A DNA stretch of 64,000 nt from Halochromatium glycolicum (GTDB taxonomy: Bacteria; Pseudomonadota; Gammaproteobacteria; Chromatiales; Chromatiaceae): contig NZ_NRSJ01000015.1 in NCBI RefSeq assembly GCF_016584085.1, forward strand, positions 23,091-87,090, given 5' to 3'. Both the position numbers and the translations under genes were made by a program. Positions 1 through 8,532 of this stretch are shown piece after piece. Every line of letters begins with the position of its first letter. The stretch's first letter is position 1. The notes below the pieces were generated by a model that worked only from the letters and a program-made list of their open reading frames with translations, ran no database searches and was not told where the DNA came from.

Positions 1-1260
1 CCGCTGAACTCGATCCTGCTGCTGTCCAAGCTGCTTGCGGCCAAGGAATCCGGATTGGACGCCGACCAGCAGCGTCAGGCCAAGGTGATCAATGAGGCGG
101 GCCGCGACCTGCTTGCGATGATCGATAACGTGCTCGACATCTCGCGCATCGAAGCGGGCGCCGTCACGGTCCATCTCGAATGGGTCGCGATTCGGGAGAT
201 GATCGATGAGCTGGTCGGGATGCTCAGTCCGATCTTTTCCGAGAAGGGTCTCCATCTGCGCGTCAAACTGAGCGCCTCAGCACCGCATCAGATCTACAGC
301 GACCGTGCCAAGGTCCGGCAGGTCTTGAAGAACTTCCTTTCCAATGCGGCCAAGTTCACCCATTCCGGGGAGGTCAGCATCTCGGTCGCCGCCGGCAATC
401 AACGTTACCCGCTCGAGATTGCGGTCACCGATACCGGAATCGGCATCCCCCCCGGCAAGGAGGAGGTCATCTTCGAGGCGTTTCGTCAGGCCGATGGCTC
501 CACCCGACGCCGCTACGGAGGCACCGGCCTCGGTCTGTCGATCAGCAAGGAGCTCGTCCATCTGCTCGGCGGCCAGATCTCGGTGACCAGCACGCCCGGT
601 GTCGGCTCCCGCTTCACGCTGCATCTTCCTCTGGCCTGCGACCCGAACGCCATTTCCGCGGCCGAGGTGATCGAGAACGGGAGTGGCGCGGAGCAATCGT
701 CGCCGGCCCAGTCGGGAGCAGCCGAGGAAACAGCGCGGATAGCGGAGGCATCCAGACAGCCGTCGGCCGCCCCCAGACCGGCCGAGCAGCCGCTCTCAAC
801 AGGCGAGCGCAACAGCGATGCGCGCACTACCTTGGCGGCGTCTTCGCCGCAGGCTGCAGAGAGCGATCAGTGGGTACTGCTGGTCGAGCGCGATGTTCAG
901 AGTCTAGTCACCGTCACCGCCGAGCTCGAGGTGCTCGGACTCCGGGTGCAGACCGCAGCCGACGAGGAAGAGGCGCTGGAGACGCTGTCTGAAGATCACG
1001 ACTGTGCAATGCTGCTGCTCGCAGGCTCTCTTGAAGCCAAGGAGCCCTGTGATACGATCCACTCGCTTCGACAGAAGGCTTGGCTGACCGACCTGCCGAT
1101 CGTCGTACTAGGGGATCTGGATGAGACACAGCAGCGACGCTGCCTGGCTGCCGGCGCCTGTTGCTTCCTCAGCAAGCCCATCCGACCTGACGCATTGGCG
1201 AATCTGATCCATTCGTCGTTACGCCCTGAGATCGCTGAGGACATCGAGAGGACTGCATGA
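1..1260 (+). CDS. Hybrid sensor histidine kinase, 3' part (5' end outside window)
   Basis: The open frame runs from base 1, so the start lies upstream. The first residues (PLNSIL) are the end of a HisKA H-box whose histidine is just outside the window. The dimerisation helix continues to about residue 60. It is followed by a HATPase domain with N-box (LKNFLSNAAKF), G1 (DTGIGIP) and G2 (YGGTGLGLSI). A Ser/Ala/Pro-rich linker leads to a C-terminal receiver-like domain (about residues 290-410). That domain keeps the acidic pocket (VERD) and the late Lys (LSKPI), but the normal phospho-acceptor position reads LLLAGS with no Asp, so it is probably a pseudo-receiver. The stop overlaps the next start by 4 bp (ATGA), which implies translational coupling to the response regulator. 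The input signal is unknown. Confidence 0.9.
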   Translation, partial: PLNSILLLSKLLAAKESGLDADQQRQAKVINEAGRDLLAMIDNVLDISRIEAGAVTVHLEWVAIREMIDELVGMLSPIFSEKGLHLRVKLSASAPHQIYSDRAKVRQVLKNFLSNAAKFTHSGEVSISVAAGNQRYPLEIAVTDTGIGIPPGKEEVIFEAFRQADGSTRRRYGGTGLGLSISKELVHLLGGQISVTSTPGVGSRFTLHLPLACDPNAISAAEVIENGSGAEQSSPAQSGAAEETARIAEASRQPSAAPRPAEQPLSTGERNSDARTTLAASSPQAAESDQWVLLVERDVQSLVTVTAELEVLGLRVQTAADEEEALETLSEDHDCAMLLLAGSLEAKEPCDTIHSLRQKAWLTDLPIVVLGDLDETQQRRCLAAGACCFLSKPIRPDALANLIHSSLRPEIAEDIERTA

Positions 1261-2162
1261 TGGGCGGACCCGATTTCAAGGTGCTGATCGTCGACGATCA
1301 CGCGCACAATCTCTACACCCTCCGGACGCTGATCCAGAAGCACCTCAATGCCACTGTGCTGGAGGCGGCATCGGGCCGCGAAGCGATCGATCTCACGCTC
1401 AACCATCGCGACATCGATCTCATTATCCTCGATGTGCAGATGCCCGAGATGGATGGGTTTCAGACTGCTTCGCTGTTGAAGCTGCGCAAACGCTCGCGCG
1501 ATATCCCGATCATCTTCCTTACCGCGGCGTTCAAATCGGAGGAGTTCCAGCAACGCGGTTTCGCGGTCGGCGCAGTCGACTATCTGCTCAAGCCGATCGA
1601 CGATAACCTATTGATCAACAAGATCAGTACCTATTTCAGGCTGATCGAGAAGGAGCGCTCCCTCAACCGGGAGCTCGAGCGCAAGGTAGCCGAGCGCACC
1701 GCCGAGCTCGATGAGGCCCGGCAGTATCTCGAGAACATCATCACGCACATGGGCGAGGCCCTGCTGGTGCTCACGCCCGAAGGCGAGATCAAGATTACCA
1801 ACCCGGCCGCATGCCGGATGCTCGGCTATCGCGAGGAGGACCTGCTTGGGCTCTCGATCGGCGATGTATTCGAGGAGGAAGGAGACGACGAGGCCGGCGC
1901 CTTCATGGGAACCTGGCTCGAGGCACTGATCCGGACCGGCGCGCTGGCCAAGATCGAGGCGCGTTTCATCGCCAGTGACGACCGGCGCGTCCCAATCTTG
2001 TTTTCTAGGACAGCAATAAAAGATACTGATGGAAACATCACGGATATCATCTGCATCGCAAAAGACATGAGCGGCTATATCCGTATCGATAACGACACCG
2101 TCACGGAAGCCACGACGACCACCAACGCTGCGAGGACAACGGAGGCTGACCATGAACAATGA
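1257..2162 (+). CDS. Response regulator with PAS domain
   Basis: A 301-residue protein. The N-terminal receiver (residues 1-125) has the acidic pair VDD, phospho-acceptor Asp in ILDVQMPEMDG, Thr in FLTAAF and Lys in LLKPID. A helical linker (residues 130-165, ERSLNRELERKVAERTAEL) resembles the coiled coil seen between receiver and PAS domains. A PAS domain follows (ENIITHMGEALLVL to about residue 280). There is no DNA-binding, GGDEF or kinase output domain, so it probably relays by protein contact. It overlaps the kinase upstream and the ArsR-type gene downstream, so the three appear to form one unit. The last 150 bases are noticeably more AT-rich than the rest of the gene. Confidence 0.88.
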   Translation: MMGGPDFKVLIVDDHAHNLYTLRTLIQKHLNATVLEAASGREAIDLTLNHRDIDLIILDVQMPEMDGFQTASLLKLRKRSRDIPIIFLTAAFKSEEFQQRGFAVGAVDYLLKPIDDNLLINKISTYFRLIEKERSLNRELERKVAERTAELDEARQYLENIITHMGEALLVLTPEGEIKITNPAACRMLGYREEDLLGLSIGDVFEEEGDDEAGAFMGTWLEALIRTGALAKIEARFIASDDRRVPILFSRTAIKDTDGNITDIICIAKDMSGYIRIDNDTVTEATTTTNAARTTEADHEQ

Positions 2163-2487
2163 CCTGCCAGCCGATCATTCCGATCCTGAGGACACCACGC
2201 TGACGGCGATGGCCTTAAAGGCGATGGCTCACCCATTGCGCTGGAAGATCCTTTGCTCGCTTGGGCAGAACGAGCTCTCGGTCGGCGAGATCGTCGAGCG
2301 AACCGGTACCTCGCAGAGCAACATCTCCCAGCACCTAGAGCAGCTCCGCAACAAGAACATCGTCGTTGCCCGCAAAGAGGCCAACCGGATCTTCTACCGC
2401 ATCCGCAACGATCAACTCTTAGAGCTGATCGGGATCATGCGCGATGTCCTCTGCCCGGCCAATCTCGACGATCGCTATCCACGCTGA
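2152..2487 (+). CDS. ArsR/SmtB-family transcriptional regulator (SqrR/BigR-like cysteine pair)
   Basis: A 111-residue winged-helix regulator. Residues 20-60 hold the HTH (MAHPLRWKILCSL, ELSVGEIVERTGTSQSNISQHLEQL), followed by the wing (VVARKEANRIFYRI). The usual metal-binding CxC is absent. Cys35, in the helix before the HTH, and Cys101, in the last helix, are 66 residues apart. That matches the spacing of the redox cysteines described for the persulfide sensors SqrR and BigR. The sequence shows only the cysteines; a sulfide-sensing role is inference. The start overlaps the PAS gene by 11 bp. Confidence 0.85.
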   Translation: MNNDLPADHSDPEDTTLTAMALKAMAHPLRWKILCSLGQNELSVGEIVERTGTSQSNISQHLEQLRNKNIVVARKEANRIFYRIRNDQLLELIGIMRDVLCPANLDDRYPR

Positions 2488-2639
2488 AGGCCTAAGAAGC
2501 AAAATAGCTTAGAAGCGAAACAACATGACCACACGGCTGGGGCCAAACGGCTGATTCATCGCTTGCCTGGTTCCGCAACCGCTTTGCAGAACCGGCGGCG
2601 CCTATTATCCCGCCGATGAAGCAGCGGACCGCCTCGCAC

Positions 2640-2684
2640 TGGCCCAATGCCCCCTGGCCCAACGCCCACTGGCCCAGCGCCCAA
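2640..2684 (+). repeat. Three 15-bp tandem repeats upstream of speE
   Basis: TGGCCCAATGCCCCC, TGGCCCAACGCCCAC and TGGCCCAGCGCCCAA lie head to tail and end 17 bases before the speE ATG. The rest of the 2488-2701 gap shows no gene. Confidence 0.8.
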
Positions 2685-2701
2685 CCTTGCCCGCTAGTGA
2701 C

Positions 2702-3589
2702 ATGCTTGATGAGAAAGACTGGTTCACCGAGATTGCCGATGAGGCTGGAAGCGCCTTCTCACTGCGCGTGAGACGACGTCTACATCAGGAGCAAAGCCGC
2801 TTCCAGACCATCGAGGTCTACGAGACCGAGCGCTTCGGCAATCTGATGGTGATCGACGGCTTTACGATGTTATCGAGCCGCGAGAACTTCCTCTACCACG
2901 AGATGCTGGCGCATCCGGTACTGCTGACACACCCGCAGCCCCGGCGGGTGGCGATCATCGGCGGTGGTGACTGCGGCACATTGCGCGAGGTGCTGCGTCA
3001 TCACGAGGTCGAATCAGCGGTACAGATCGATATCGATGAACGGGTCACAAGGGTGGCCGAGGAGTTCTTTCCGGAGCTGACCGAGTCGAACGATGATCCG
3101 CGCGCGACGCTGCTGTTCGAGGACGGCATTCGCTGGATGCGTGAGGCGCCGGCCGAATCGCTGGATGTGATCATCATCGACAGCACCGATCCGGTTGGAC
3201 ACGCCGAAGGTCTGTTCAGCACCGCGTTCTACCAGGACTGCCATCGTGCACTCGCTCCGGGCGGCCTATTGATCCAGCAGAGCGAGTCCCCGCTGTATCA
3301 TCTCGAGATCATTCGGGGCATCTACGCGGATCTGCGCCAGGCCGGCTTCTGCGATCAAGCCACCCTGTTCTTTCCGCAGACGATCTATCCGTCTGGGTGG
3401 TGGAGCGCGACCATGACGAGCCGAGATAGGCCGCTGCCGCCCTTCCGCGCCGAGACCGCCGATGCCCTGCCGTTCCCGACGCGCTATTACACCGCTGAGA
3501 TCCATCGCGCCGCGCTGGCGCAACCGGCCTTCTTCAAGCAGGCGCTCGCGGCGGGCTCGGATCAAGGCTCGGATCAAGCCGAGGCCTGA
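2702..3589 (+). CDS. speE: Spermidine synthase (polyamine aminopropyltransferase)
   Basis: It transfers an aminopropyl group from decarboxylated SAM to putrescine. The 295-residue protein from the ATG at 2702 begins MLDEKDWFTEIAD, as in the family. A TTG at 2687 would add five residues but has no better ribosome site. The SAM-binding region is GGGDCGTLREVLRH; Cys replaces the usual Gly in GGGDGG. The catalytic segment is IIDSTDPVGHAEGLF, followed by LIQQSESP. The partner enzyme SpeD is encoded at 38754-39593, so the pathway is present but not clustered. Expression may be affected by the tandem repeats immediately upstream. Confidence 0.93.
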   Translation: MLDEKDWFTEIADEAGSAFSLRVRRRLHQEQSRFQTIEVYETERFGNLMVIDGFTMLSSRENFLYHEMLAHPVLLTHPQPRRVAIIGGGDCGTLREVLRHHEVESAVQIDIDERVTRVAEEFFPELTESNDDPRATLLFEDGIRWMREAPAESLDVIIIDSTDPVGHAEGLFSTAFYQDCHRALAPGGLLIQQSESPLYHLEIIRGIYADLRQAGFCDQATLFFPQTIYPSGWWSATMTSRDRPLPPFRAETADALPFPTRYYTAEIHRAALAQPAFFKQALAAGSDQGSDQAEA

Positions 3590-3687
3590 CCGCAGCCGCG
3601 GCGCCGGCTGACAGTCTCGGCAAACAGCTCGGGACCAAGACACCCCCGCAGCCCGCGCTGCCCCGATTCGCTCCGCACCACGCAAAA

Positions 3688-3705
3688 CGGGGCCCGAAGG
3701 CCCCG
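3688..3705 (-). terminator. Rho-independent terminator of amtB
   Basis: A 7-bp perfect stem (CGGGGCC / GGCCCCG) with a 4-base loop is followed on the minus strand by TTTTG, 30 bases past the amtB stop. The stem could also slow transcription coming from speE. Confidence 0.75.
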
Positions 3706-3737
3706 CTGCAAGGTCGATTGCGCGGTTGCGCTATCCG

Positions 3738-4997
3738 TCAGGTTCCAGCACCGCGGGAGCCAACGAATTCAGGGTAGGCCTCGAGTCCGCATTCGCCGAG
3801 ATCGACGCCCTCGTACTCCTCCTCTTCACTGACACGGATGCCCATGATCAGCTTGATCAGCAGCCAGACGATCAGTGAGGTGATGAAGACCCAGGCGAAG
3901 ATGGTCACCAAGCCGATCAGCTGCGGCACGATGCCCGCATCGGCATTGGTGATCGGGACCGCCACCAGGCCCCACATGCCGACGACACCGTGCACCGAGA
4001 TCGCACCGACCGGATCATCGATGCGCAGCTTGTCGAGTGCGATGATCGAGAACACCACGATGATACCGCCGACACCACCGATCAGGGTCGCGGCGAGCGG
4101 GGTCGGGGTCAGCGGCTCAGCCGTGATGGCGACCAGGCCGGCGAGCGCCCCATTGAGGGCCATCGTGAGGTCGGCCTTGCCGAAGATCAGCCGCGCGGTG
4201 ATCAGCGCGAACACCAAGCCACCGGCCGCGGCCATATTGGTATTGACGAAGACCGCAGCAACAGCGTTCGCATCGGAGATGTTCGAGACGATCAACTGCG
4301 AGCCGCCGTTGAAGCCGAACCAGCCGAGCCAGAGGATGAAGGTGCCGAGTGTCGCGAGCGGCATATTCGCGCCCGGGATGGCGTTGATGGAGCCGTCCTT
4401 GCCGTACTTGCCTTTGCGCGCCCCCAGCAGCAGAACACCAGCCAGGGCTGCCGACGCACCGCAGAGATGGACGATGCCCGAGCCGGCGAAGTCCTGGAAG
4501 TTCAGGCCATCGAGGAAGCCGCCACCCCACTTCCAGTAACCCTGTACGGGATAGATGAAGCCGGTCATGATGACCGCGAAGAGCAGGAAGGCCCAAAGCC
4601 TCATCCGCTCAGCAACCGCACCGGAAACGATCGACATGGCCGTAGCGACGAAAACGACCTGGAAGAAGAAGTCGGACATCCCGGAGTAATAGGCGTCGCC
4701 GGCCAAGACCTCCTCGACGCTATTGTCACCGCCGAACATAAAGGTCCAGTTGATCGACGGGATGATCCCGTTGCCTCCGCTGGGGTACATGATCCCATAG
4801 CCGATCACCATGTACATGATGCTGGCAATCGAGAACAAGGCGACGTTCTTGGTCAGGATCTCAGCAGTATTCTTTGCGCGGACCAGTCCGGCCTCGAGCA
4901 TCGAGAAGCCCGCCGCCATCCACATGACGAGCGCCCCCGAGATCAGGAAATAGAACGTATCCAGCGCGTAGGCGAGCTGTATAGTCGGTTCTTCCAC
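3738..4997 (-). CDS. amtB: Ammonium transporter, Amt family
   Basis: An inner-membrane ammonium channel of 419 residues with about 11 hydrophobic segments. The pore histidines are visible in IVHLCGASAALAG and ISVHGVVGMWG. The start is a GTG at 4997, set by a strong AGGAGG site 8-10 bases upstream. No cleavable signal peptide is obvious. The gene follows glnK by 23 bases, the standard glnK-amtB pairing in which GlnK plugs the channel when nitrogen is sufficient. The C-terminal tail (VSEEEEYEGVDLGECGLEAYPEF) carries the conserved cytoplasmic motif that contacts GlnK. Confidence 0.95.
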   Translation of the reverse strand: MEEPTIQLAYALDTFYFLISGALVMWMAAGFSMLEAGLVRAKNTAEILTKNVALFSIASIMYMVIGYGIMYPSGGNGIIPSINWTFMFGGDNSVEEVLAGDAYYSGMSDFFFQVVFVATAMSIVSGAVAERMRLWAFLLFAVIMTGFIYPVQGYWKWGGGFLDGLNFQDFAGSGIVHLCGASAALAGVLLLGARKGKYGKDGSINAIPGANMPLATLGTFILWLGWFGFNGGSQLIVSNISDANAVAAVFVNTNMAAAGGLVFALITARLIFGKADLTMALNGALAGLVAITAEPLTPTPLAATLIGGVGGIIVVFSIIALDKLRIDDPVGAISVHGVVGMWGLVAVPITNADAGIVPQLIGLVTIFAWVFITSLIVWLLIKLIMGIRVSEEEEYEGVDLGECGLEAYPEFVGSRGAGT

Positions 4998-5020
4998 TGT
5001 GGATTTCCTCCTTCGCGAGG

Positions 5021-5362
<342 letters not shown>

Positions 5363-5378
5363 TTAGCTCCGTTGAAAT

Positions 5379-5411
5379 GGATACGCGGGCCTACTTGGAC
5401 CCGCTGCGTAT
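5379..5411 (-). other. Imperfect hairpin between porin and glnK
   Basis: ATACGC-GGGCC and its partner GGACCCGCTGCGTAT pair with a 2-base bulge. On the minus strand the stem lies between the porin stop and the glnK ribosome site and has no strong U-run. It may act as a processing site or a partial terminator; that role is a guess. Confidence 0.4.
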
Positions 5412-5438
5412 TTACTTAGCAAGCGCCGGACCTGCTTC

Positions 5439-6317
5439 TTAAAACTCCTTGCTCCAGCTCACCCAGATCTTTGGATCGGTATCGTAGCCGACCTCCTGGT
5501 CACCGTTGTTCTGATCCCAATTGAGGCCGAAAGTACCGAAGTCCCCAGCCTCACGCGTAATCGAAGCTCCGTAGTGCCAGTAATTTGCGCTTTCAGTCAA
5601 ATCGATGACATTGCCGCTGGTATCGGTCACCGAGCCGACGACAACATCATCGTTTTCGAACTGATAGTACCCAGCGCGCAAGCTCAGACCAAAGTCATAA
5701 GGCAGCGCAAAGTCCGCACCACCGAAGTAATAGAGATCACCGTCGTCGAATAGCCCGTCATCATTCTCGCCGTAGACGGTATAAGCCACGCCGAGCGTGA
5801 ACCATTTGAACGAGCCGCTCAGCGAGATTTCCGCGAAATCGGATTCTCTGCCATCTGGATAGGCGTAGTAGATCGCGCCGATGTCGTAGCTGACGTCATC
5901 GTTGATCGCGCCGCTGAAGCCCGCATAGAAATCGAGCTCATAGTTCGGGGAGGCAGGATCCGAACCGGAGGTGACACCTTCAACGATATAGTTGCCATCA
6001 GCGTCGGTCATTGGCAGCCCAGTGTTTGGATCCACCGGCACGATGCCAACCACATCTTCCGAACCTCCCTCGTCCCAGTCGATGTTCGAGGCCCAGGTAC
6101 CGGCGTAGAAGCCACTCTCGTGGCCGACGTCGATGCCGCCCTGAATGGCCGCTTGGTCGCCTGTTTGGGTGACACCACGCCAGATGTAGTTGGAGACGGC
6201 ACCGATGTTCGCACTGAAAGACCACGGCTGTTGGGCCAGGGCTGGGGCGGACATCAGAAGAGAGCCTGAGAGCACCGCACCAGAAACGGCGGCGATTCCG
6301 AAGCGTTGTGTTTTCAT
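5439..6317 (-). CDS. TorF-family putative outer-membrane porin
   Basis: A 292-residue protein with an Ala-rich signal peptide (residues 1-28, cleavage near APALAQQ). The mature part is a series of alternating aromatic/polar strands (NIGAVSNYIWRGVTQTGDQAAIQGGIDVG) ending in Phe, as outer-membrane barrels do. The opening SNYIWRGVTQT is the hallmark of the TorF/Gcw_chp family (TIGR02001). A GAGG site lies 9 bases before the ATG. It is the first gene of the sigma-54/NtrC-controlled unit with glnK and amtB. The sensible inference is that it lets a nitrogen source cross the outer membrane; the substrate is not visible. Confidence 0.85.
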   Translation of the reverse strand: MKTQRFGIAAVSGAVLSGSLLMSAPALAQQPWSFSANIGAVSNYIWRGVTQTGDQAAIQGGIDVGHESGFYAGTWASNIDWDEGGSEDVVGIVPVDPNTGLPMTDADGNYIVEGVTSGSDPASPNYELDFYAGFSGAINDDVSYDIGAIYYAYPDGRESDFAEISLSGSFKWFTLGVAYTVYGENDDGLFDDGDLYYFGGADFALPYDFGLSLRAGYYQFENDDVVVGSVTDTSGNVIDLTESANYWHYGASITREAGDFGTFGLNWDQNNGDQEVGYDTDPKIWVSWSKEF

Positions 6318-6413
6318 CTTGAAGTAACCTCAGTTGTCGTGTGGTCGAGGACGTCGGGTCGACGCCCTGTGCGGTGATCTTGCCGAATGCGTAATCACTG
6401 TCATGGACCTGTA

Positions 6414-6429
6414 AGCACCCCGCGTGCCA
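6414..6429 (-). promoter_or_regulatory. Sigma-54 promoter of the porin-glnK-amtB unit
   Basis: On the minus strand TGGCAC-GCGGG-GTGCT matches the -24/-12 consensus TGGCAC-N5-TTGCW, with the invariant GG and GC ten bases apart. It predicts a transcript start near 6403 and an 85-base leader before the porin ATG. Confidence 0.85.
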
Positions 6430-6494
6430 CGCTTGCTTTGTGCGCAATAAACAACGAATTAGCGGAGGCTGTTGCAGAAAACCAACTTCCCGAA

Positions 6495-6511
6495 TGCACC
6501 CATAGGGTGCA
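6495..6511. promoter_or_regulatory. NtrC-binding site, proximal
   Basis: TGCACCCATAGGGTGCA is a perfect match to the NtrC palindrome TGCACC-N5-GGTGCA. Its centre lies about 100 bases upstream of the predicted sigma-54 start, the normal enhancer distance. Confidence 0.88.
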
Positions 6512-6537
6512 CAGACCGTCGCGAGCGGATCATGGTA

Positions 6538-6554
6538 TGCACCAATGAGGTGCG
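6538..6554. promoter_or_regulatory. NtrC-binding site, distal
   Basis: TGCACCAATGAGGTGCG matches 11 of the 12 fixed NtrC positions. Its centre is 43 bases (about four helical turns) from the proximal site, suited to cooperative binding on one DNA face. Confidence 0.85.
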
Positions 6555-6631
6555 TAAACTGAGCGCGGGCGCGTGCGAAAGCCTGGCTCTATAATGAAAC
6601 CAGCCATCTACAACGACCCGAGAGACAACTG

Positions 6632-6934
6632 ATGCTGGAGCCAAAGCAGATCGATGACCTTGCCCGGCGCCTCGCCGCGAACGCGCCTAAGGGCTTCCAG
6701 GTGTTGCAGGAAGACCTCAATCGCAGCTTCCGAGCAACCCTGGAAGCAGCACTCTCGAGACTGGATCTCGTGACCCGGGAGGAGTTCGACGTCCAAGCAG
6801 CGGTACTCGCCCGCTCCCGGGCCAAACTCGAGGCGCTCGAGAAGCGTGTCGCCGCACTCGAGGCCCGCCTCTCGAGCGAGGCGGGATCGACAGAGCCGCC
6901 CGAGCCACTCGAGGACGGTGAGCCAGCGGCCTGA
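6632..6934 (+). CDS. ubiK: Ubiquinone biosynthesis accessory factor UbiK (BMFP-domain)
   Basis: A 100-residue protein of the YqiC/BMFP family, which assists ubiquinone synthesis together with UbiJ. The N-terminal part (MLEPKQIDDLARRLAANAPKG) is the conserved amphipathic helix. Residues 30-85 form a coiled coil (REEFDVQAAVLARSRAKLEALEKRVAALEARL) that trimerises in homologues. The acidic/Pro tail is not conserved. It is transcribed away from the porin unit, and the two share the regulatory interval. The comM-like gene follows by 36 bases. coq7 at 38122 is another quinone gene in the window. Confidence 0.88.
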   Translation: MLEPKQIDDLARRLAANAPKGFQVLQEDLNRSFRATLEAALSRLDLVTREEFDVQAAVLARSRAKLEALEKRVAALEARLSSEAGSTEPPEPLEDGEPAA

Positions 6935-6970
6935 GAATGGCGATGCATCGGCGCTGACGAGACTGCGATC

Positions 6971-8530
6971 TTGGGTCTTTCCGTTCTCCACAGCCGCGCC
7001 CGGGTCGGGATCGAGGCGCCCGCGGTCACGGTCGAGGTCCACGCCGGGATCGGGCTGCCCTCGCTGTCGATCGTCGGCCTGCCCGAGGCCGCGGTGCGCG
7101 AGAGCAAGGATCGGGTCCGCGGGGCGCTCGCCAACAGCCGGTTCGAGTTCCCGGCCGGCCGGGTCACGATCAATCTTGCCCCGGCCGATCTGCCCAAGGA
7201 GGGCGGGCGCTTCGATCTACCGATCGCGCTCGGTATCCTCGTCGCCTCTGATCAGGTGCGACGCGACCAGCTCGAGACCCACGAGCTCGTCGGCGAGCTC
7301 GCCCTCAGCGGCGAGCTGCGTCCGGTCGATGCCGTGCTACCGGCCGCACTGGCCGCTCGAGCAGCGGGCCGCGCGCTGGTGCTCCCAGAAGCGAATGCAT
7401 CGGAAGCGACCCTGGTGGGCGGGTTGGAGGTGCTGCCGGCGGCAGACCTGCTCGAGGTCTGCGAGCATCTCAACGGGCTGAGCCCGATCGCCCCTTACCG
7501 CCATACCGAGACCGCTGCGGCCCCGCTCAATGGGCCGGACCTGGCTGATGTCCGAGGTCAACCGCAAGCCAAGCGCGCCCTCGAGATCACCGCTGCCGGC
7601 GCCCACAGCCTGCTCATGCTCGGGCCTCCTGGGACCGGAAAATCGATGCTCGCGGCGCGGCTCCCCGGTATCCTGCCCAGCTTGAGCGATGCCGAGGCGG
7701 TGGAGGTCGCTGCGGTGCGCTCGGTCAGCCGCGGCCAGCAACCCACTGCCGCGGACTGGCGGGTGCGCCCGTTTCGCTCTCCCCACCACACCACCTCGGC
7801 CGTCGCGCTGGTCGGCGGCGGCGTCAATCCACGCCCTGGGGAGATCTCGCTTGCCCATCACGGGGTCTTGTTCCTCGATGAGCTACCCGAGTTCGATCGA
7901 CGGGTGCTCGAGGTCCTGCGCGAACCGCTGGAATCCGGCCGCATCCATATCGCCCGCGCTGCGCGAAGCGCTGAATTCCCGGCCTGCTTTCAGCTGATCG
8001 CAGCAATGAACCCCTGCCCCTGTGGCCACCTTGGTGATCCAAGCGGTCGCTGCCGCTGCACGCAGGAGCAGATCGCCCGCTATCGCGGCCGCCTATCCGG
8101 CCCGCTGCTCGATCGCATCGACCTCCACATCGAGGTCCCGCGGCTACCGCCTGAAGCGTTCCAGCATCCGCCAGAGGGAGGATTGGAGACCAGTAGTCAG
8201 GTTCGAGAGCGGGTCAGTGCCGCTCGCGAGCTCGCGAGCGCACGCGCCGGCAAGCCCAACGCCGCGCTTCAGCCGCAGGAGATCGACCGCGATTGCGCGC
8301 TGGACGGTGCGGCACAGCGCCTCCTGACCCAGGCCATGCAGCAGCTCGGACTCTCCGCCCGCGCTTATCATCGTATCCTCAAGGTTGCCCGCACCATCGC
8401 CGATCTAGATCGAGCGAGCCGGATCGAGCCTGTTCATCTCAGCGAGGCGATCGGATATCGCCGGTTGGATCGCCAGCTCGATCCGTCACCGATGAGCGCT
8501 CGAGCAACGCCAACCCGAACCAAGGACTGA
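6971..8530 (+). CDS. comM: YifB/ComM-family Mg-chelatase-like AAA+ ATPase
   Basis: A 519-residue protein of the ComM family, hexameric helicases that drive branch migration during integration of transformed DNA. The start is TTG; GLSVLHSRARVGIEAPAV is the conserved N-terminus. Residues 1-175 form the ChlI-like N-terminal domain. The AAA+ core has Walker A (GPPGTGKSML), Walker B (VLFLDELPEF) and the zinc-type loop CPCGHLGDPSGRCRC. The C-terminal lid domain ends near HLSEAIGYRRLDR. It is followed by the ABC-F gene with only 2 bases between. Confidence 0.92.
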   Translation: MGLSVLHSRARVGIEAPAVTVEVHAGIGLPSLSIVGLPEAAVRESKDRVRGALANSRFEFPAGRVTINLAPADLPKEGGRFDLPIALGILVASDQVRRDQLETHELVGELALSGELRPVDAVLPAALAARAAGRALVLPEANASEATLVGGLEVLPAADLLEVCEHLNGLSPIAPYRHTETAAAPLNGPDLADVRGQPQAKRALEITAAGAHSLLMLGPPGTGKSMLAARLPGILPSLSDAEAVEVAAVRSVSRGQQPTAADWRVRPFRSPHHTTSAVALVGGGVNPRPGEISLAHHGVLFLDELPEFDRRVLEVLREPLESGRIHIARAARSAEFPACFQLIAAMNPCPCGHLGDPSGRCRCTQEQIARYRGRLSGPLLDRIDLHIEVPRLPPEAFQHPPEGGLETSSQVRERVSAARELASARAGKPNAALQPQEIDRDCALDGAAQRLLTQAMQQLGLSARAYHRILKVARTIADLDRASRIEPVHLSEAIGYRRLDRQLDPSPMSARATPTRTKD

Positions 8531-8532
8531 TC

